A stretch of DNA of 64,000 nucleotides from CAYUHK01 sp964475165 (GCA_964475165.1 CAYYVN010000008.1:25146-89145), one strand, 5' to 3'. Counted from the stretch's first letter, positions 7,930-16,673 are shown. A program made the numbers and translations. Notes: generated from the letters alone by a model not told the origin.

Positions 7930-9222
7930 CTAAGCATTAAGCGCCCCTGGTATGATCGCTCCATGTTGCCGCAACAGGGCGTAGACATCCTCCAGCGGCA
8001 GTTCCTCCGGATCCAGCTCTTGCGCCGCGCTCAAGGCCGCCAGCGCGCCGGCCGCCTGACCGGTGGCCATACAAGTTGCTTGGACGCGTAAAGCTGAATT
8101 GGCCAGACGATCGCTGGCGAGGCAACGGCCGGCTACCAACAGATAATGGCTCTTAACCGGCAGTAGCGCTCCGCGCGGCACAGTGGGCACCACTCCCTCG
8201 GCCAAAGGCTGGCATTGCACGCCCGATCCGGCTGCGCCGTGCAGGTCAATGGGATAGAAAGCATAACAGAGGGCATCTTCCCATAGCCGACCGGATTGAT
8301 AGTCTTGAACTGTCACGGTTTTTTTACCTTGGATGGTGATGGTTTCGCGCACGCCGCATTCGGGGGCCAGCTGTTCGATAACCAGTTGCTCCAACCCCGG
8401 TTGCTGGCGCAGAAAGCGATAGAGCCGCAAGAGGCTCTGGCGGGCTTGCAATTCCAGGCGACTCTTGCTCCGGCTGTCCCGGGCGTTGATGTTATAGATA
8501 TGATTGGAGTTGAAGCCGTGGCTGGAGAGCCAGCGTTCGATATGGGGCCCGTGGGCGTTCCAGGATGCATCGGTGTAGGCCAGGCGTCCGGCGCGCACCT
8601 CGCCGTCGAAGGCCCGGTTGATGCTATCCAAATCGAGTTTTGCCAGATCATATCCGCCGACTCGATAGGCCAGGGTGGCCGGCTGGTTGGTCTCTGGCAG
8701 ATTAAGCGGCAAGCCGGCCAGGGCGACGGCATTGGCATCGCCGGTGGCGTCGATCAAGACTTTGGCGCTATAGCGCAATAAGCCTTCCTTGGCGCAGAGG
8801 GTTATGCGCCATCCCGCGTGCTGGGTCCAGGGTTCCAGGTCGGCTAAGAGGGTATGGAAGAGGATCTCAACTCCGGCCGCGCCGGCGGCCTCATCGCAGA
8901 GTGCCGCATAAAGGCTGGGATTAACGCGTATCTGGAGGCGGTCATGCGATTGGCGATAAGCGGTGAAGTCGGGCAGGCTGTCGCCGGCTTCTCTCACGCA
9001 CCGCTCGACTAACTCCCAGCCCAGGCCGGCGATGATCTGTCGACCCCAGGCATGGAAGAGGCCCGGGTAGTGCATGCCGGCGGAGGTGAGCGTGCCGCCC
9101 AGCAGGCCGGTTTTTTCCACAAGTAGGGTCCTGGCTCCGGCGCGCCCCGCCTGAATGGCGGCTATCGTTCCGGCTGTTCCTCCACCGATAACAATTACAT
9201 CATATGCTAGTGGCTCTTGCAT
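7930..9222 (-). CDS. FAD-dependent oxidoreductase (FAD_oxidored family)
   Basis: A soluble flavoprotein of 430 residues. The N-terminus has a dinucleotide-binding motif, VIVIGGGTAGTIAAIQAG, then VEKTGLLGGTLTSAG, the loop typical of the FAD_oxidored group (PF12831). LIDATGDA in the middle and VAGRCLASD near the end complete the FAD site. Family members are often linked to sugar or cell-wall metabolism, but the substrate cannot be told from sequence. It stands alone, with an unrelated plus-strand gene upstream. The start after the GACCGGGCGG region has no clear ribosome site. Confidence 0.82.
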   Translation of the reverse strand: MQEPLAYDVIVIGGGTAGTIAAIQAGRAGARTLLVEKTGLLGGTLTSAGMHYPGLFHAWGRQIIAGLGWELVERCVREAGDSLPDFTAYRQSHDRLQIRVNPSLYAALCDEAAGAAGVEILFHTLLADLEPWTQHAGWRITLCAKEGLLRYSAKVLIDATGDANAVALAGLPLNLPETNQPATLAYRVGGYDLAKLDLDSINRAFDGEVRAGRLAYTDASWNAHGPHIERWLSSHGFNSNHIYNINARDSRSKSRLELQARQSLLRLYRFLRQQPGLEQLVIEQLAPECGVRETITIQGKKTVTVQDYQSGRLWEDALCYAFYPIDLHGAAGSGVQCQPLAEGVVPTVPRGALLPVKSHYLLVAGRCLASDRLANSALRVQATCMATGQAAGALAALSAAQELDPEELPLEDVYALLRQHGAIIPGALNA

Positions 9223-9376
9223 GGCGACCGGGCGGATGGCATGGCCCGTTTCTCCGTCGGATCGTTGCCAGTTATTTCCACAACATGCTTTAGAGGCTGA
9301 TGCTATTGTGAGCCAGCAGAGAAGTCGAGCCTAATTCTCTTGGCTAGCCTGACCAGCGGCCTGCGCTGCTGATAGG

Positions 9377-9423
9377 CCGGCGCGGTTTGGGAGGGCCCTT
9401 TTCTTAGGCCGCGCCCGGTTTTT
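9377..9423 (+). terminator. Rho-independent terminator with no visible upstream gene
   Basis: CCGGCGCGG (9377-9385) pairs with CCGCGCCCGG (9409-9418, one bulged C), followed by TTTTT (9419-9423). It would terminate plus-strand transcription, yet the region upstream (9223-9376) holds no plus-strand gene that I can recognise; the neighbouring FAD oxidoreductase runs the other way. It may close a short untranslated RNA or insulate the TRL gene. The remaining part of 9223-9543 shows no open frame of note. Confidence 0.55.
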
Positions 9424-9465
9424 CAGGTATTTCCTAGGGCGGCGAGGGGACGCCATAAAAAAAGG

Positions 9466-9495
9466 TTGACTGCTTCCCGGCTATTATGCCATAAA
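9466..9495 (+). promoter_or_regulatory. Probable promoter of the TRL lipoprotein gene
   Basis: TTGACT (9466-9471, five of six) is followed after 18 bases by CATAAA (9490-9495). The predicted start site is about 40 bases before the ATG at 9544, which has a good AAGGAGG. The weak -10 makes this tentative. Confidence 0.4.
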
Positions 9496-9543
9496 GTGTT
9501 TCGGAAACCGCGAGTTATCGCACATAAACAAAAGGAGGCGCCA

Positions 9544-9864
9544 ATGCAGAAATGGTTGACCGGATTGAGTTTTATGTTGGTGTTAGGCATGGTCATGCTG
9601 GCCATGGGCTGTGCATCGCCGAAGCCTGTCGGTGTGATATACACCGAGACCACCACACCGGAAATAGCCACCTCGAACGCCCAGGCCACGAAAGTTGGCG
9701 TTTCCGAGTGCATTTCTGTTATGGCCTTGGTGGCCGTGGGGGATGCCAGTATCGCAGCGGCAGCCAAGAATGGCGGCATCACCAAAATCCATAGTGTGGA
9801 TTGGAATGCCAAAAGTATTCTAGGGATTTACAGCGTCTACCAGACGATCGTTCGCGGCGAATAA
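9544..9864 (+). CDS. TRL-like lipoprotein
   Basis: A 106-residue secreted lipoprotein. The signal peptide ends in LAMGC (lipobox), and the mature part has the TRL family pattern: a VGVIYTET start, SNAQATKVG, VAVGDASIAAAAKNGGITKI, and a tail of SILGIYSVYQTIVRGE. TRL proteins ('tRNA-associated locus') are found in spirochaetes and PVC bacteria and have no known function. The ATG at 9544 is chosen over an upstream in-frame start because of the preceding AAGGAGG and the signal peptide. It forms its own transcription unit, closed by a strong terminator. Confidence 0.8.
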   Translation: MQKWLTGLSFMLVLGMVMLAMGCASPKPVGVIYTETTTPEIATSNAQATKVGVSECISVMALVAVGDASIAAAAKNGGITKIHSVDWNAKSILGIYSVYQTIVRGE

Positions 9865-9874
9865 GCGCAGTTTG

Positions 9875-9928
9875 AAAAAAGGCAGAAAAGGTTTAGCCCT
9901 TCGGGGCGGTCGGTTCTGCCTTTTTTTT
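9875..9928. terminator. Strong bidirectional rho-independent terminator
   Basis: AAAAAAGGCAGAA pairs with TTCTGCC followed by eight T residues. Inside is a second small stem GCCC-TTCG-GGGC with a stable UUCG tetraloop. A-rich and T-rich flanks on both sides let it work in both directions, ending the TRL gene from the left and the convergent nucleotidyltransferase gene from the right. Confidence 0.92.
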
Positions 9929-9939
9929 ATGCCGCGAGC

Positions 9940-10632
9940 TTAGCGGAAGTATTGTTCCATGGCGGCCAGTCCGGCGGGCGTGCCCATATCCAAAAGCGGC
10001 GGCGGAGTGGGGCAGACGCTTAGTTGCCGCTGCGCAGCCAGGCCCGGGAAAATATCCTTCTCCAATGAAAGGGCCTCATCCACCGGCAACAGATCCAAGA
10101 TCGCTTTGGACATCAGATAGATACCGCCATTGATCCAGGCCGCCTCCCGCTCAGCTTTTTCATGGAAGGCGACCAAGCGTCGCTGGGCATCGAACTCAAT
10201 CGTACCATAGCGGTCTGCCGGCCGGATTTGGGTGACGGCGATGGCTGCCAAGATGCCGTTCTGCCCGGCGGCGGTTCGCAGAGCGGTCAGTTCCAGGGCC
10301 GGCAAGAGGGTATCGCCGTTGAGGACCAGGAAGGGATCGGAGCGGATATGATTCTGGGCGAACTTCAGGCCGCCAGCCGTGCCCAGGGGGCTGGGCTCGA
10401 TGGAATAGGAGAGCTGGCCGTCGGGCTTGGCCTGGCCTAGCCAGGCCACGATATCCTGAGCTAGATAACCGGCCGCCAGATGGATGGCTTCGATCCCCAA
10501 ACGGTTCAGCCAGCGCAGCTGGCGCGCGAGGAAGGGTTCACCGGCGACTGGTACCAGCGCCTTGGGGCGATCAGGAAAGAGTTCCTTGATGCGCGTGCCC
10601 CGGCCACCCAGCAGAATGATCGCTTGAATCAT
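9940..10632 (-). CDS. Sugar-1-phosphate nucleotidyltransferase (HddC-like)
   Basis: The enzyme activates a sugar-1-phosphate with an NTP for glycan assembly. The signature LLGGRGTRIKELFPDRPKAL opens the 230-residue Rossmann-like domain. LVLNGDTLL supplies the metal-binding Asp, and ERAAW-type and GGIYLMSK segments follow. Size and sequence resemble D-glycero-D-manno-heptose-1-phosphate guanylyltransferase (HddC) more than the longer RmlA or GlmU types. The heptose-type kinase homolog at 21.6-22.6 kb supports a heptose route, but another sugar is possible. It has its own strong promoter. Confidence 0.8.
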   Translation of the reverse strand: MIQAIILLGGRGTRIKELFPDRPKALVPVAGEPFLARQLRWLNRLGIEAIHLAAGYLAQDIVAWLGQAKPDGQLSYSIEPSPLGTAGGLKFAQNHIRSDPFLVLNGDTLLPALELTALRTAAGQNGILAAIAVTQIRPADRYGTIEFDAQRRLVAFHEKAEREAAWINGGIYLMSKAILDLLPVDEALSLEKDIFPGLAAQRQLSVCPTPPPLLDMGTPAGLAAMEQYFR

Positions 10633-10642
10633 GGCGTATCAG

Positions 10643-10670
10643 ATAATATACTTTGAACAGGGTTTGTCAA
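10643..10670 (-). promoter_or_regulatory. Strong promoter giving a near-leaderless mRNA
   Basis: On the minus strand TTGACA (complement of 10665-10670) is separated by 16 bases from TATTAT (complement of 10643-10648). Only ten bases separate the -10 box from the ATG at 10632, so the transcript would begin about 3-5 bases before the start codon, with no room for a ribosome-binding site. Confidence 0.7.
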
Positions 10671-10724
10671 AACAAGCCTGCGCTTTAATCAGCCCGTAAG
10701 TGTGTCGGTGGCTAAGATAAACGG

Positions 10725-11978
10725 ATGAAGACGACCCCTCAAAAACAGCCCGCGAGCACGCCGCCCACATGGCTCAAGACCTTTCTGGCTGTGGTCATTG
10801 CCTTGGCGGTAATTTTGGCCCTGGCGGCCTTGGTGATGATGTTCAATTGGGCGCCGATCACCCGAGCTCTCGCTCAGGAGGGCTGGGGGGCTTTTGCTGC
10901 TGTTATCCAGCGTAATAAGATCAGCGCTTTATGGCATGCTTCCTTGATGAGCGCCGCCCTGGCGCTGGGCGTCTGGCTCTTGTGCTGCACGCCCGGACTG
11001 CGCCGCGCAGTGGCACAGTCCTTAGCCTGGCTATTGGTCTTGCTGGTGGCCGCCGATGCTTTCTATTTAGCGCGCCATTATATCAAGACCATGCCGCTCA
11101 GTGCCGTGGCCGAAAATGATGTTATCCGCATCTTAAAATCTGCTCAGCCCGACGGTCGGGTAGCATTGGTGAGTCAATCCGGATTTTATAATCTCTGGTT
11201 GACCTATCTCTTGCCCTATCATCATATCCAGGCGATGAATGTGACCCAGATGCCCCGTATGCCCCAGGATTATAAGCAATTCCTCGAGGCGCTGGGTGGC
11301 CAGCCCTTGCGGCTGTGGCAACTTTCCGCCGTGACACATGTTTTGGGGCCAGCCCAGTTTTGGAATCATCTTCAGCAGGATGAACAGCTGCGCGCTGCTT
11401 TCAGACTGCTGTACGCTTATAATGTTATACAAGATGATGCGCGCGTGACGGTTATCCCGGCCAGTGCCGAGCAACCGGGTCAACATGTGGTGCTGGAGCT
11501 GAAACTGCCCGCCCCGCGCTTCGCCTTGCTGGCCGGCTGGGAGGCTTTGCCGGATGATGAGGCTTTGCATCGCCTGGCCGATGAAGCTTTTCCCCTGTGG
11601 ACCCAAGTCCTGGTGGCGCCGGAATGCGCCCAGGATCTAGCGCCCTTGGCGGGGCAGGGCTTGCGAGGCAGGATACAGCGCAAAAGCGGCTCGGCCCGCG
11701 AGGTGATTCTGGATATTATCACGGAAGAAGCGGCTATTTTGAGGATTGCCAATAAATATGATCCGGACTGGAAAGCCTGGGTGGATGGGCAGTCTCAACC
11801 TGTCTTGAGGGTCGATTATATCTTTCAGGGGGTATATATTGCCCCCGGCCGCCATGAAATCATTTTGCGTTACGCGCCCCGCATTTGGACGGCTTGGGTT
11901 CAGGTGGCAGGGATATTGGCGTGCGGGGGAGCGGCATGGATCTTATTGGCTCGCCGCCGGAAAAATCCGGATAAATAG
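10725..11978 (+). CDS. YfhO-like membrane protein, C-terminal half
   Basis: This 417-residue protein has three N-terminal helices (about 18-42, 69-88 and 93-114), a long extracytoplasmic domain and one C-terminal helix. The segment NKYDPDWKAWVDGQ, then VYIAPGRHEIILRYAP, matches the end of YfhO/GT-C-like proteins. The middle (RVALVSQSGFYNLWLTYLLP, MPRMPQDYKQFLEALGG) also resembles the back half of long PVC-type members. The matching front half lies on the other strand at 13.0-14.4 kb. A stop codon four codons before the ATG ends the frame, and no strong ribosome site is seen. The 3' end overlaps the convergent GT2 gene by 79 bases. Confidence 0.65.
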   Translation: MKTTPQKQPASTPPTWLKTFLAVVIALAVILALAALVMMFNWAPITRALAQEGWGAFAAVIQRNKISALWHASLMSAALALGVWLLCCTPGLRRAVAQSLAWLLVLLVAADAFYLARHYIKTMPLSAVAENDVIRILKSAQPDGRVALVSQSGFYNLWLTYLLPYHHIQAMNVTQMPRMPQDYKQFLEALGGQPLRLWQLSAVTHVLGPAQFWNHLQQDEQLRAAFRLLYAYNVIQDDARVTVIPASAEQPGQHVVLELKLPAPRFALLAGWEALPDDEALHRLADEAFPLWTQVLVAPECAQDLAPLAGQGLRGRIQRKSGSAREVILDIITEEAAILRIANKYDPDWKAWVDGQSQPVLRVDYIFQGVYIAPGRHEIILRYAPRIWTAWVQVAGILACGGAAWILLARRRKNPDK

Positions 11979-12952
11979 CCCATCCCGTAACCTAGATGAG
12001 CAACTAAGAATCCCGTTATGGTCATGAGAGCTTCGAGGGCGCCAGAGGAAACTTTCAGGCTCTCGAAGATAATCGCCAAGAAATATAAGAATAGCGGCAG
12101 ATAGCTTAAACTTATTATTCGGGCCGGCCAAGGGCATAGCCAGATAAAATTGACGATCAAAAGGTAGATCATTAGCAGCGCCGGCATGGCCTGCCAGAGA
12201 TATGTGCTCCCTTTTCCCTTTCGAGCGATCCAGCCTTTGTAAAGGCCGTAATTATAAAATTGTTTGAAAAAAGGGAGATACACGGCGCGGCGGTGATGAA
12301 AGACCACCACCTCCGGGTCGTAAAGGATTGTTAAGCCTTGGGCGCGCATATCTTCGCAAAAGACCATATCCTCAGCGGTATCAAGTCTTTCATCAAAGAA
12401 CAGGTTGGGGGGCCGGCGTATCACCATGTTGCAAGTTGGCATCTCATTCACCAAGCGGCGCGATACGGGGCGATGGCGAATATGGGCTGGTCCAAACCCT
12501 AGCGGACTGGCCATCACATGTCCTGAGATCCGGCGCCGTAAAGCATCCCTGGGTGGCGTCAGGTTGGGGCCGGCCACTATTCCAACTTTATCCCGTAGTA
12601 AGGGCACGGCTTGTTTGAGCCAGTCGTTCCGGGGATAAGCATCGGCATCAATGAAAGCCAGGATTGATTCCTGTGCTTTGTGCAACGCGACATTCCGTTT
12701 GCAGGCCGGATTGCTGGGCCCCGTTGGCTCAATGATAACAGGGTGAACCTGCCCGACAGTTTCCAGTCGTTTTTTCCAATGTTCATCGGGCATCTCATTC
12801 GGCAAAAGCCACAAGGTGAAATGAGGATAGTCCAGCTTATGGCAATGCTGCACGCAATCCAGAAGCCAATCATCCCATTTATGGCAGGGGACCACGATAG
12901 CTACGGCGGGCCACTCGTTGAGACGAGAGGGTAGTTCTGTTTGAGTTTTCAT
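11900..12952 (-). CDS. Family 2 glycosyltransferase with C-terminal membrane helices
   Basis: A GT-A fold enzyme that adds a sugar from a nucleotide donor at the inner membrane. VAIVVPCHKWDDWL opens the domain, AFIDADAYP is the metal-binding DxD-type motif, and DMVFCEDMRAQG matches the ED catalytic-base region. Two to three hydrophobic helices follow (about residues 250-330). ATG 12952 is preceded by GGTGG; another in-frame ATG lies four codons upstream (12964). Its last 79 bases overlap the opposite-strand gene tail. It is a likely member of the surface-glycan locus. Confidence 0.85.
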   Translation of the reverse strand: MKTQTELPSRLNEWPAVAIVVPCHKWDDWLLDCVQHCHKLDYPHFTLWLLPNEMPDEHWKKRLETVGQVHPVIIEPTGPSNPACKRNVALHKAQESILAFIDADAYPRNDWLKQAVPLLRDKVGIVAGPNLTPPRDALRRRISGHVMASPLGFGPAHIRHRPVSRRLVNEMPTCNMVIRRPPNLFFDERLDTAEDMVFCEDMRAQGLTILYDPEVVVFHHRRAVYLPFFKQFYNYGLYKGWIARKGKGSTYLWQAMPALLMIYLLIVNFIWLCPWPARIISLSYLPLFLYFLAIIFESLKVSSGALEALMTITGFLVAHLGYGMGYLSGFFRRRANKIHAAPPHANIPAT

Positions 12953-13033
12953 GCCATCCACCATTTACCCGCGTTAAAAGCGCACCTCAGTTCAAAATAG
13001 ATTGGTTCTCATAAACCGGCGGTAAGCTGGCCC

Positions 13034-14398
13034 TCAAAGCGCATGTGATCTTTGGCGGTGAGTTTTTTCATGGACGTCCCTGGCGCCCGCAGAAGATGGA
13101 GTATGGTTGCAGCGCATCAATTCATCCAGTCCATAGGCCGCCAGGATACCCAGGGTCAGTTGGAAGACTTGCAGGAATTTATTGGGATTGCGGATGGTGG
13201 AGATAAGCGGCAATTTATAGAAGAGTGCATAAAGCGGAAAATATTTACCAAAAGCTAACAGGAGGGTGAGGCCGGCCGCGCAGCTCCAAAAGATTATTTC
13301 CGCTTTGCGTTCCGAATGCTCAGCGCCTGCACCTGCCTGATCATGCGGCAGGCCCTTGATAGCTGCCAGCAGGGCAAAGAGGGCCAGCAGGATGGGAATG
13401 GCACCCAGGTATTGGTTCTCCAGCTTGAAATTCATGAATCCCTGGCGAGTCTCTTCCCATCCGGCTGAGCGCCCCATGCGTCCCCAATAGGGGCCGGCAG
13501 CCTCACCGCTGCGCCAGCCCATATAGCCCGGGGCGATGAAGTCAATGCTTTCCGTCGGCGGCCAGCTCCATTGGGTGGCATAGGCCCACTTTTCCTCGGC
13601 CGACTCAGCCTGCATCACAGCCACTTCCTGCACATTGATGCGGTAATTGCTGAGAATGTTGGAAAAGGAAAACAGCAGACCCATAGCGCCCAGCGTCAGC
13701 AGCACCAGGCAAGGCTTCCACCAGCTATGGCTGGCTCGCGCCAGCCGGATAGCCAGAAAGAGGGCGTAGGCGCCCAGAACCAATCCGAAGAAAAGGGCCA
13801 CATCCAATTGCTCCAGGAACATCAGCCCTATGGCCGCACCGGCTAAAATACTCCAGGCGTAATGCGCCTGGCTCTCCAGCGCCTGCGCCAGGCAGTAGAG
13901 CCCCACACCGGCCCAGAGCAGCACGCCGAATTTGCCGATATGCCCGGCATAGGTTAAAGTTAAATTACTACCCAACCATAAGGCGCTCAATAATCCCATG
14001 AAAATGGCTGGGTAAGACATGCGGCGCCGTATCAGAAAGAGCATCATAAAAACAGAAGCGCCCAGCAGGGATAGGGCATGGATCCAGTTGAAATAAAGAG
14101 TGGTGGGCGCCAGCCAGAGTAAAACATTATTTAGAGTAAGAGGCAGGGAGCCGGCGGGCATGCCTAATAAGACAGAATCTTGCCACCACCATAAAAAGGA
14201 TTCGGGCATTGTGCTCTTAGCCAAGTTGCATAAGCCGATGTTATCATCGGTAGTGAAAAGACACACATGCTTGAAAAATATCTGCCGAAACAAGCCAGCC
14301 GCCAAAAACAATATGGCTAGCATAGCCCAAGCGAGCTTGCGGAGACTGGTGGAGGAGATAAGTTTATTTCCTTGTGAGGGCATATCCCTGCTCAGCAT
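13034..14398 (-). CDS. YfhO-like membrane protein, N-terminal half
   Basis: A 454-residue protein with about eleven predicted helices. An early loop with TTDDNIG is followed by LLGMPAGSLPL, both usual in the front of YfhO-like GT-C proteins. Near the end, AFGKYFPLYALFYKLPLIST and RNPNKFLQVF match the family's middle region (FGkytPly..fy.lPg...fR.P.rf). After that the protein stops instead of continuing into the large C-terminal domain; that missing part resembles the gene at 10.7-12.0 kb on the opposite strand. The last 14 codons look like out-of-frame sequence: an alternative frame reads MKKLTAKDHMRFEGQLTAGL. Confidence 0.65.
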   Translation of the reverse strand: MLSRDMPSQGNKLISSTSLRKLAWAMLAILFLAAGLFRQIFFKHVCLFTTDDNIGLCNLAKSTMPESFLWWWQDSVLLGMPAGSLPLTLNNVLLWLAPTTLYFNWIHALSLLGASVFMMLFLIRRRMSYPAIFMGLLSALWLGSNLTLTYAGHIGKFGVLLWAGVGLYCLAQALESQAHYAWSILAGAAIGLMFLEQLDVALFFGLVLGAYALFLAIRLARASHSWWKPCLVLLTLGAMGLLFSFSNILSNYRINVQEVAVMQAESAEEKWAYATQWSWPPTESIDFIAPGYMGWRSGEAAGPYWGRMGRSAGWEETRQGFMNFKLENQYLGAIPILLALFALLAAIKGLPHDQAGAGAEHSERKAEIIFWSCAAGLTLLLAFGKYFPLYALFYKLPLISTIRNPNKFLQVFQLTLGILAAYGLDELMRCNHTPSSAGARDVHEKTHRQRSHAL

Positions 14399-15644
14399 TT
14401 TCTGGGTCGCGCAGAATACAGTCTAGCACAGCATTGGCAGTGTGCCTAGACATCCATTGGCGTCTGATCGGTTGCAGGCGATCCTGCAGCCGTGTATAAT
14501 CCTGTAAAACATGCCGCAAAATCAGCTGTGCATGCGCAGGGTCTTTCAAGTTCACGCCTAGATCTCCCAGACCTTCCCGTTGCAGTTCGTTATCCAGCCA
14601 TGTATCACGAGCCACAATGGGCAGGACTCCATAAAGCACACTCTCGATTAAGATGTTGGAGGATTGCGCCCTAAAAATCGGTGGGCGATACAATAAAACA
14701 GCTATATTGGCGCGCCGTAATAGCTCGTGATATGCATTTTCCGGCAGAACAGCATCTTGGATTTGGATTTGTGGAAAACGATCGGCCAAGCGTTTCAGCC
14801 TGTGGAAGTAAGCGAGACTGCGCTCATATTCTGCCGGCGGTTGTTGGGAGGGGATAAGGTAAGCCTGCGCAATAACCCGTACTCGCTCAAAGAGGCTGGC
14901 ATCATTGGAGAGCTCTTCAATCAGCTCCACAAAACAATCGAACCCTTTATTGATGCGCGCGCCACCCAAGAAAACGATGACCAAGGGATCTAGAGGCTTG
15001 GCTTCCATGGTAAAGCTCTGCGCTCCCACCGAGGGTATTATGGGGATCGGGCAGACTGCGACCGGCCAGCGCAATAACCCGGTGTAATCGGCGCTGAGCT
15101 TCTGGGTATCGCTGATATAGCGTAGGCGTCTGCCCAGAGCTTTGCTCATTAGACCATGGCAGAAGCGCTGGCCCCACCCGAACATTTGGGTCATGAAAGC
15201 CGAAGGGTAGGAACCGCGTCGCCAATCAAAGCGCAGCATGATGACGACACGTATCTTCTTGGCGGCCAGCTCATGACGCGTTTGCCAGATGAAACAGGCT
15301 AGAGGCAAAAGATCCGGCAACAATATGGTGGGGATAAAAATAAGGTCTCCCTGAGCGGGCTGCAGGCCATCTACGGCATACCATTGTGAGCGCAATTGCC
15401 TGTAAAGCCGGATCATGGCCCGGAAGATCTTCAATATTTTGAGGAGATTGACCCTGGACTCCACCGTTTGCGCTGTCACCGGCGTGAAAGCCGGCACAAT
15501 CTCGTTACTGCATGCGCTCGTGGCTCCATAGAGGTGGACCACGATTCCGCGGGCGCGGGCTGCTTCCATCACGCGCTTGTCGTAGCCATAAGCATGGCCG
15601 CTTTCATCGCCAGTCAGGCCGGGATCTATAATCAAGATCTTCAT
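14364..15644 (-). CDS. GT-B glycosyltransferase (family 4-like)
   Basis: A 426-residue cytoplasmic glycosyltransferase of the two-Rossmann type. The N-terminal half begins with KILIIDPGLTGDESGHAYGY. The C-terminal half has VIVFLGGARINKGFDCFVEL, then ANIAVLLYRPPIFRAQSSN and ILIESVLYGVLPIVA, a typical donor-binding region with the acidic residue at E. The acceptor is unknown. Its 3' end overlaps the start of the YfhO N-terminal half by 35 bases, so the two are probably cotranscribed. Confidence 0.8.
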   Translation of the reverse strand: MKILIIDPGLTGDESGHAYGYDKRVMEAARARGIVVHLYGATSACSNEIVPAFTPVTAQTVESRVNLLKILKIFRAMIRLYRQLRSQWYAVDGLQPAQGDLIFIPTILLPDLLPLACFIWQTRHELAAKKIRVVIMLRFDWRRGSYPSAFMTQMFGWGQRFCHGLMSKALGRRLRYISDTQKLSADYTGLLRWPVAVCPIPIIPSVGAQSFTMEAKPLDPLVIVFLGGARINKGFDCFVELIEELSNDASLFERVRVIAQAYLIPSQQPPAEYERSLAYFHRLKRLADRFPQIQIQDAVLPENAYHELLRRANIAVLLYRPPIFRAQSSNILIESVLYGVLPIVARDTWLDNELQREGLGDLGVNLKDPAHAQLILRHVLQDYTRLQDRLQPIRRQWMSRHTANAVLDCILRDPENAEQGYALTRK

Positions 15645-15752
15645 GCTAATTGTCTAAAAAAATCCTGCTGAGGCATGGCTGCGGGTTATGCTTAAAGGAG
15701 CGCTCCGGTTCTATTCTGAGGAGCCTTGTTTTGCATTGAGGGATTATAGTGC

Positions 15753-16673
15753 TCAGGACGCAGATCCTAGTATTGCCTTATCGAACCACGCCACCGTTTG
15801 TTGTAGGCCCTGATCCAGTGGGGTAGGGTTCCAAACGGGCATCAGCGTGCCTAGTTTTTCGATATCCAAAACCTTTGATCTGGCGCCCACATAACGATCA
15901 GGATCATAGCGGATTAAATCGTGATCATAACCAGTAATTTCACATATTTTTTTGGCGAAAGCGCGTATCGAATAGCCTTGGCCGTTGCCGATATTGATAA
16001 TTTCATTGGCAACGTGTTGCGCCAGAAATAAGGCCGCCTTCACAAAATCATCAATATAAACCAACTCCCTTTGCTGATAGCCATCACCCCAGAGGACAAC
16101 AGCAGCTCCGCGTTTCTTTCCGTTCAAGATCTTCTCTATTAAATCGAAGATAAAATGCATTTGCTTCCCCTGCGTGCGGTAGCCCGGGCCATATAAAGTG
16201 GAAGGAACCAGATAAAGATACTGCAAGCCATACTGCTGATGTAAGGCTTGCAGGCCGACATAAAGCATGCGTTTGGTCATCGCGTAGGTATATAGGTCTG
16301 GAATAGGCATGCCTTGCATATAATTGGATTCAATCAGCTTATCCTCTGGCGCATACGAGCAACTAGTGCCCATAGCTATTAGTTTGGCTTGAGGCTGACG
16401 AGCTTGCCACCAATCCAAAACAGTGGTGTTGATATGCTGATTGATGATCCATTGTTCACCAGGGTGATAACGGCAGAAATCACCAGCCTGGGTCCAGGCC
16501 GCCAAATGATATATAAAATCATAACGCCTGTCTTCAAAAGCCCGGAGCGCTCCCGGCTGCCGTAAATCAGCATTCCGGGAATTGACGCCCACCACCTGGG
16601 CGCCCTGGGCAGTCAGGGCGCGGCATAAATGAGTGCCTAAAAAACCGGTGGCTCCGGTTACTAGAATATTCAT
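15753..16673 (-). CDS. NAD(P)-dependent sugar epimerase/reductase (GDP-fucose-synthase-like)
   Basis: An extended SDR of 306 residues. TGATGFLGTHL is the nucleotide-binding loop, and YTYAMTKRM contains the YxxxK catalytic pair with Ser in AMGTSCSY. The segment around PEDKLIESNYMQG resembles GDP-L-fucose synthase and related epimerase-reductases. It probably makes a modified nucleotide sugar, together with the methyltransferase just upstream, whose stop overlaps this start by four bases (ATGA). Confidence 0.85.
   Translation of the reverse strand: MNILVTGATGFLGTHLCRALTAQGAQVVGVNSRNADLRQPGALRAFEDRRYDFIYHLAAWTQAGDFCRYHPGEQWIINQHINTTVLDWWQARQPQAKLIAMGTSCSYAPEDKLIESNYMQGMPIPDLYTYAMTKRMLYVGLQALHQQYGLQYLYLVPSTLYGPGYRTQGKQMHFIFDLIEKILNGKKRGAAVVLWGDGYQQRELVYIDDFVKAALFLAQHVANEIINIGNGQGYSIRAFAKKICEITGYDHDLIRYDPDRYVGARSKVLDIEKLGTLMPVWNPTPLDQGLQQTVAWFDKAILGSAS

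Noticed and set aside
7890..7934. Tiny plus-strand open frame MRFFLLRLARLLLR
   Set aside because: Fourteen codons, no ribosome site, no conservation evidence.
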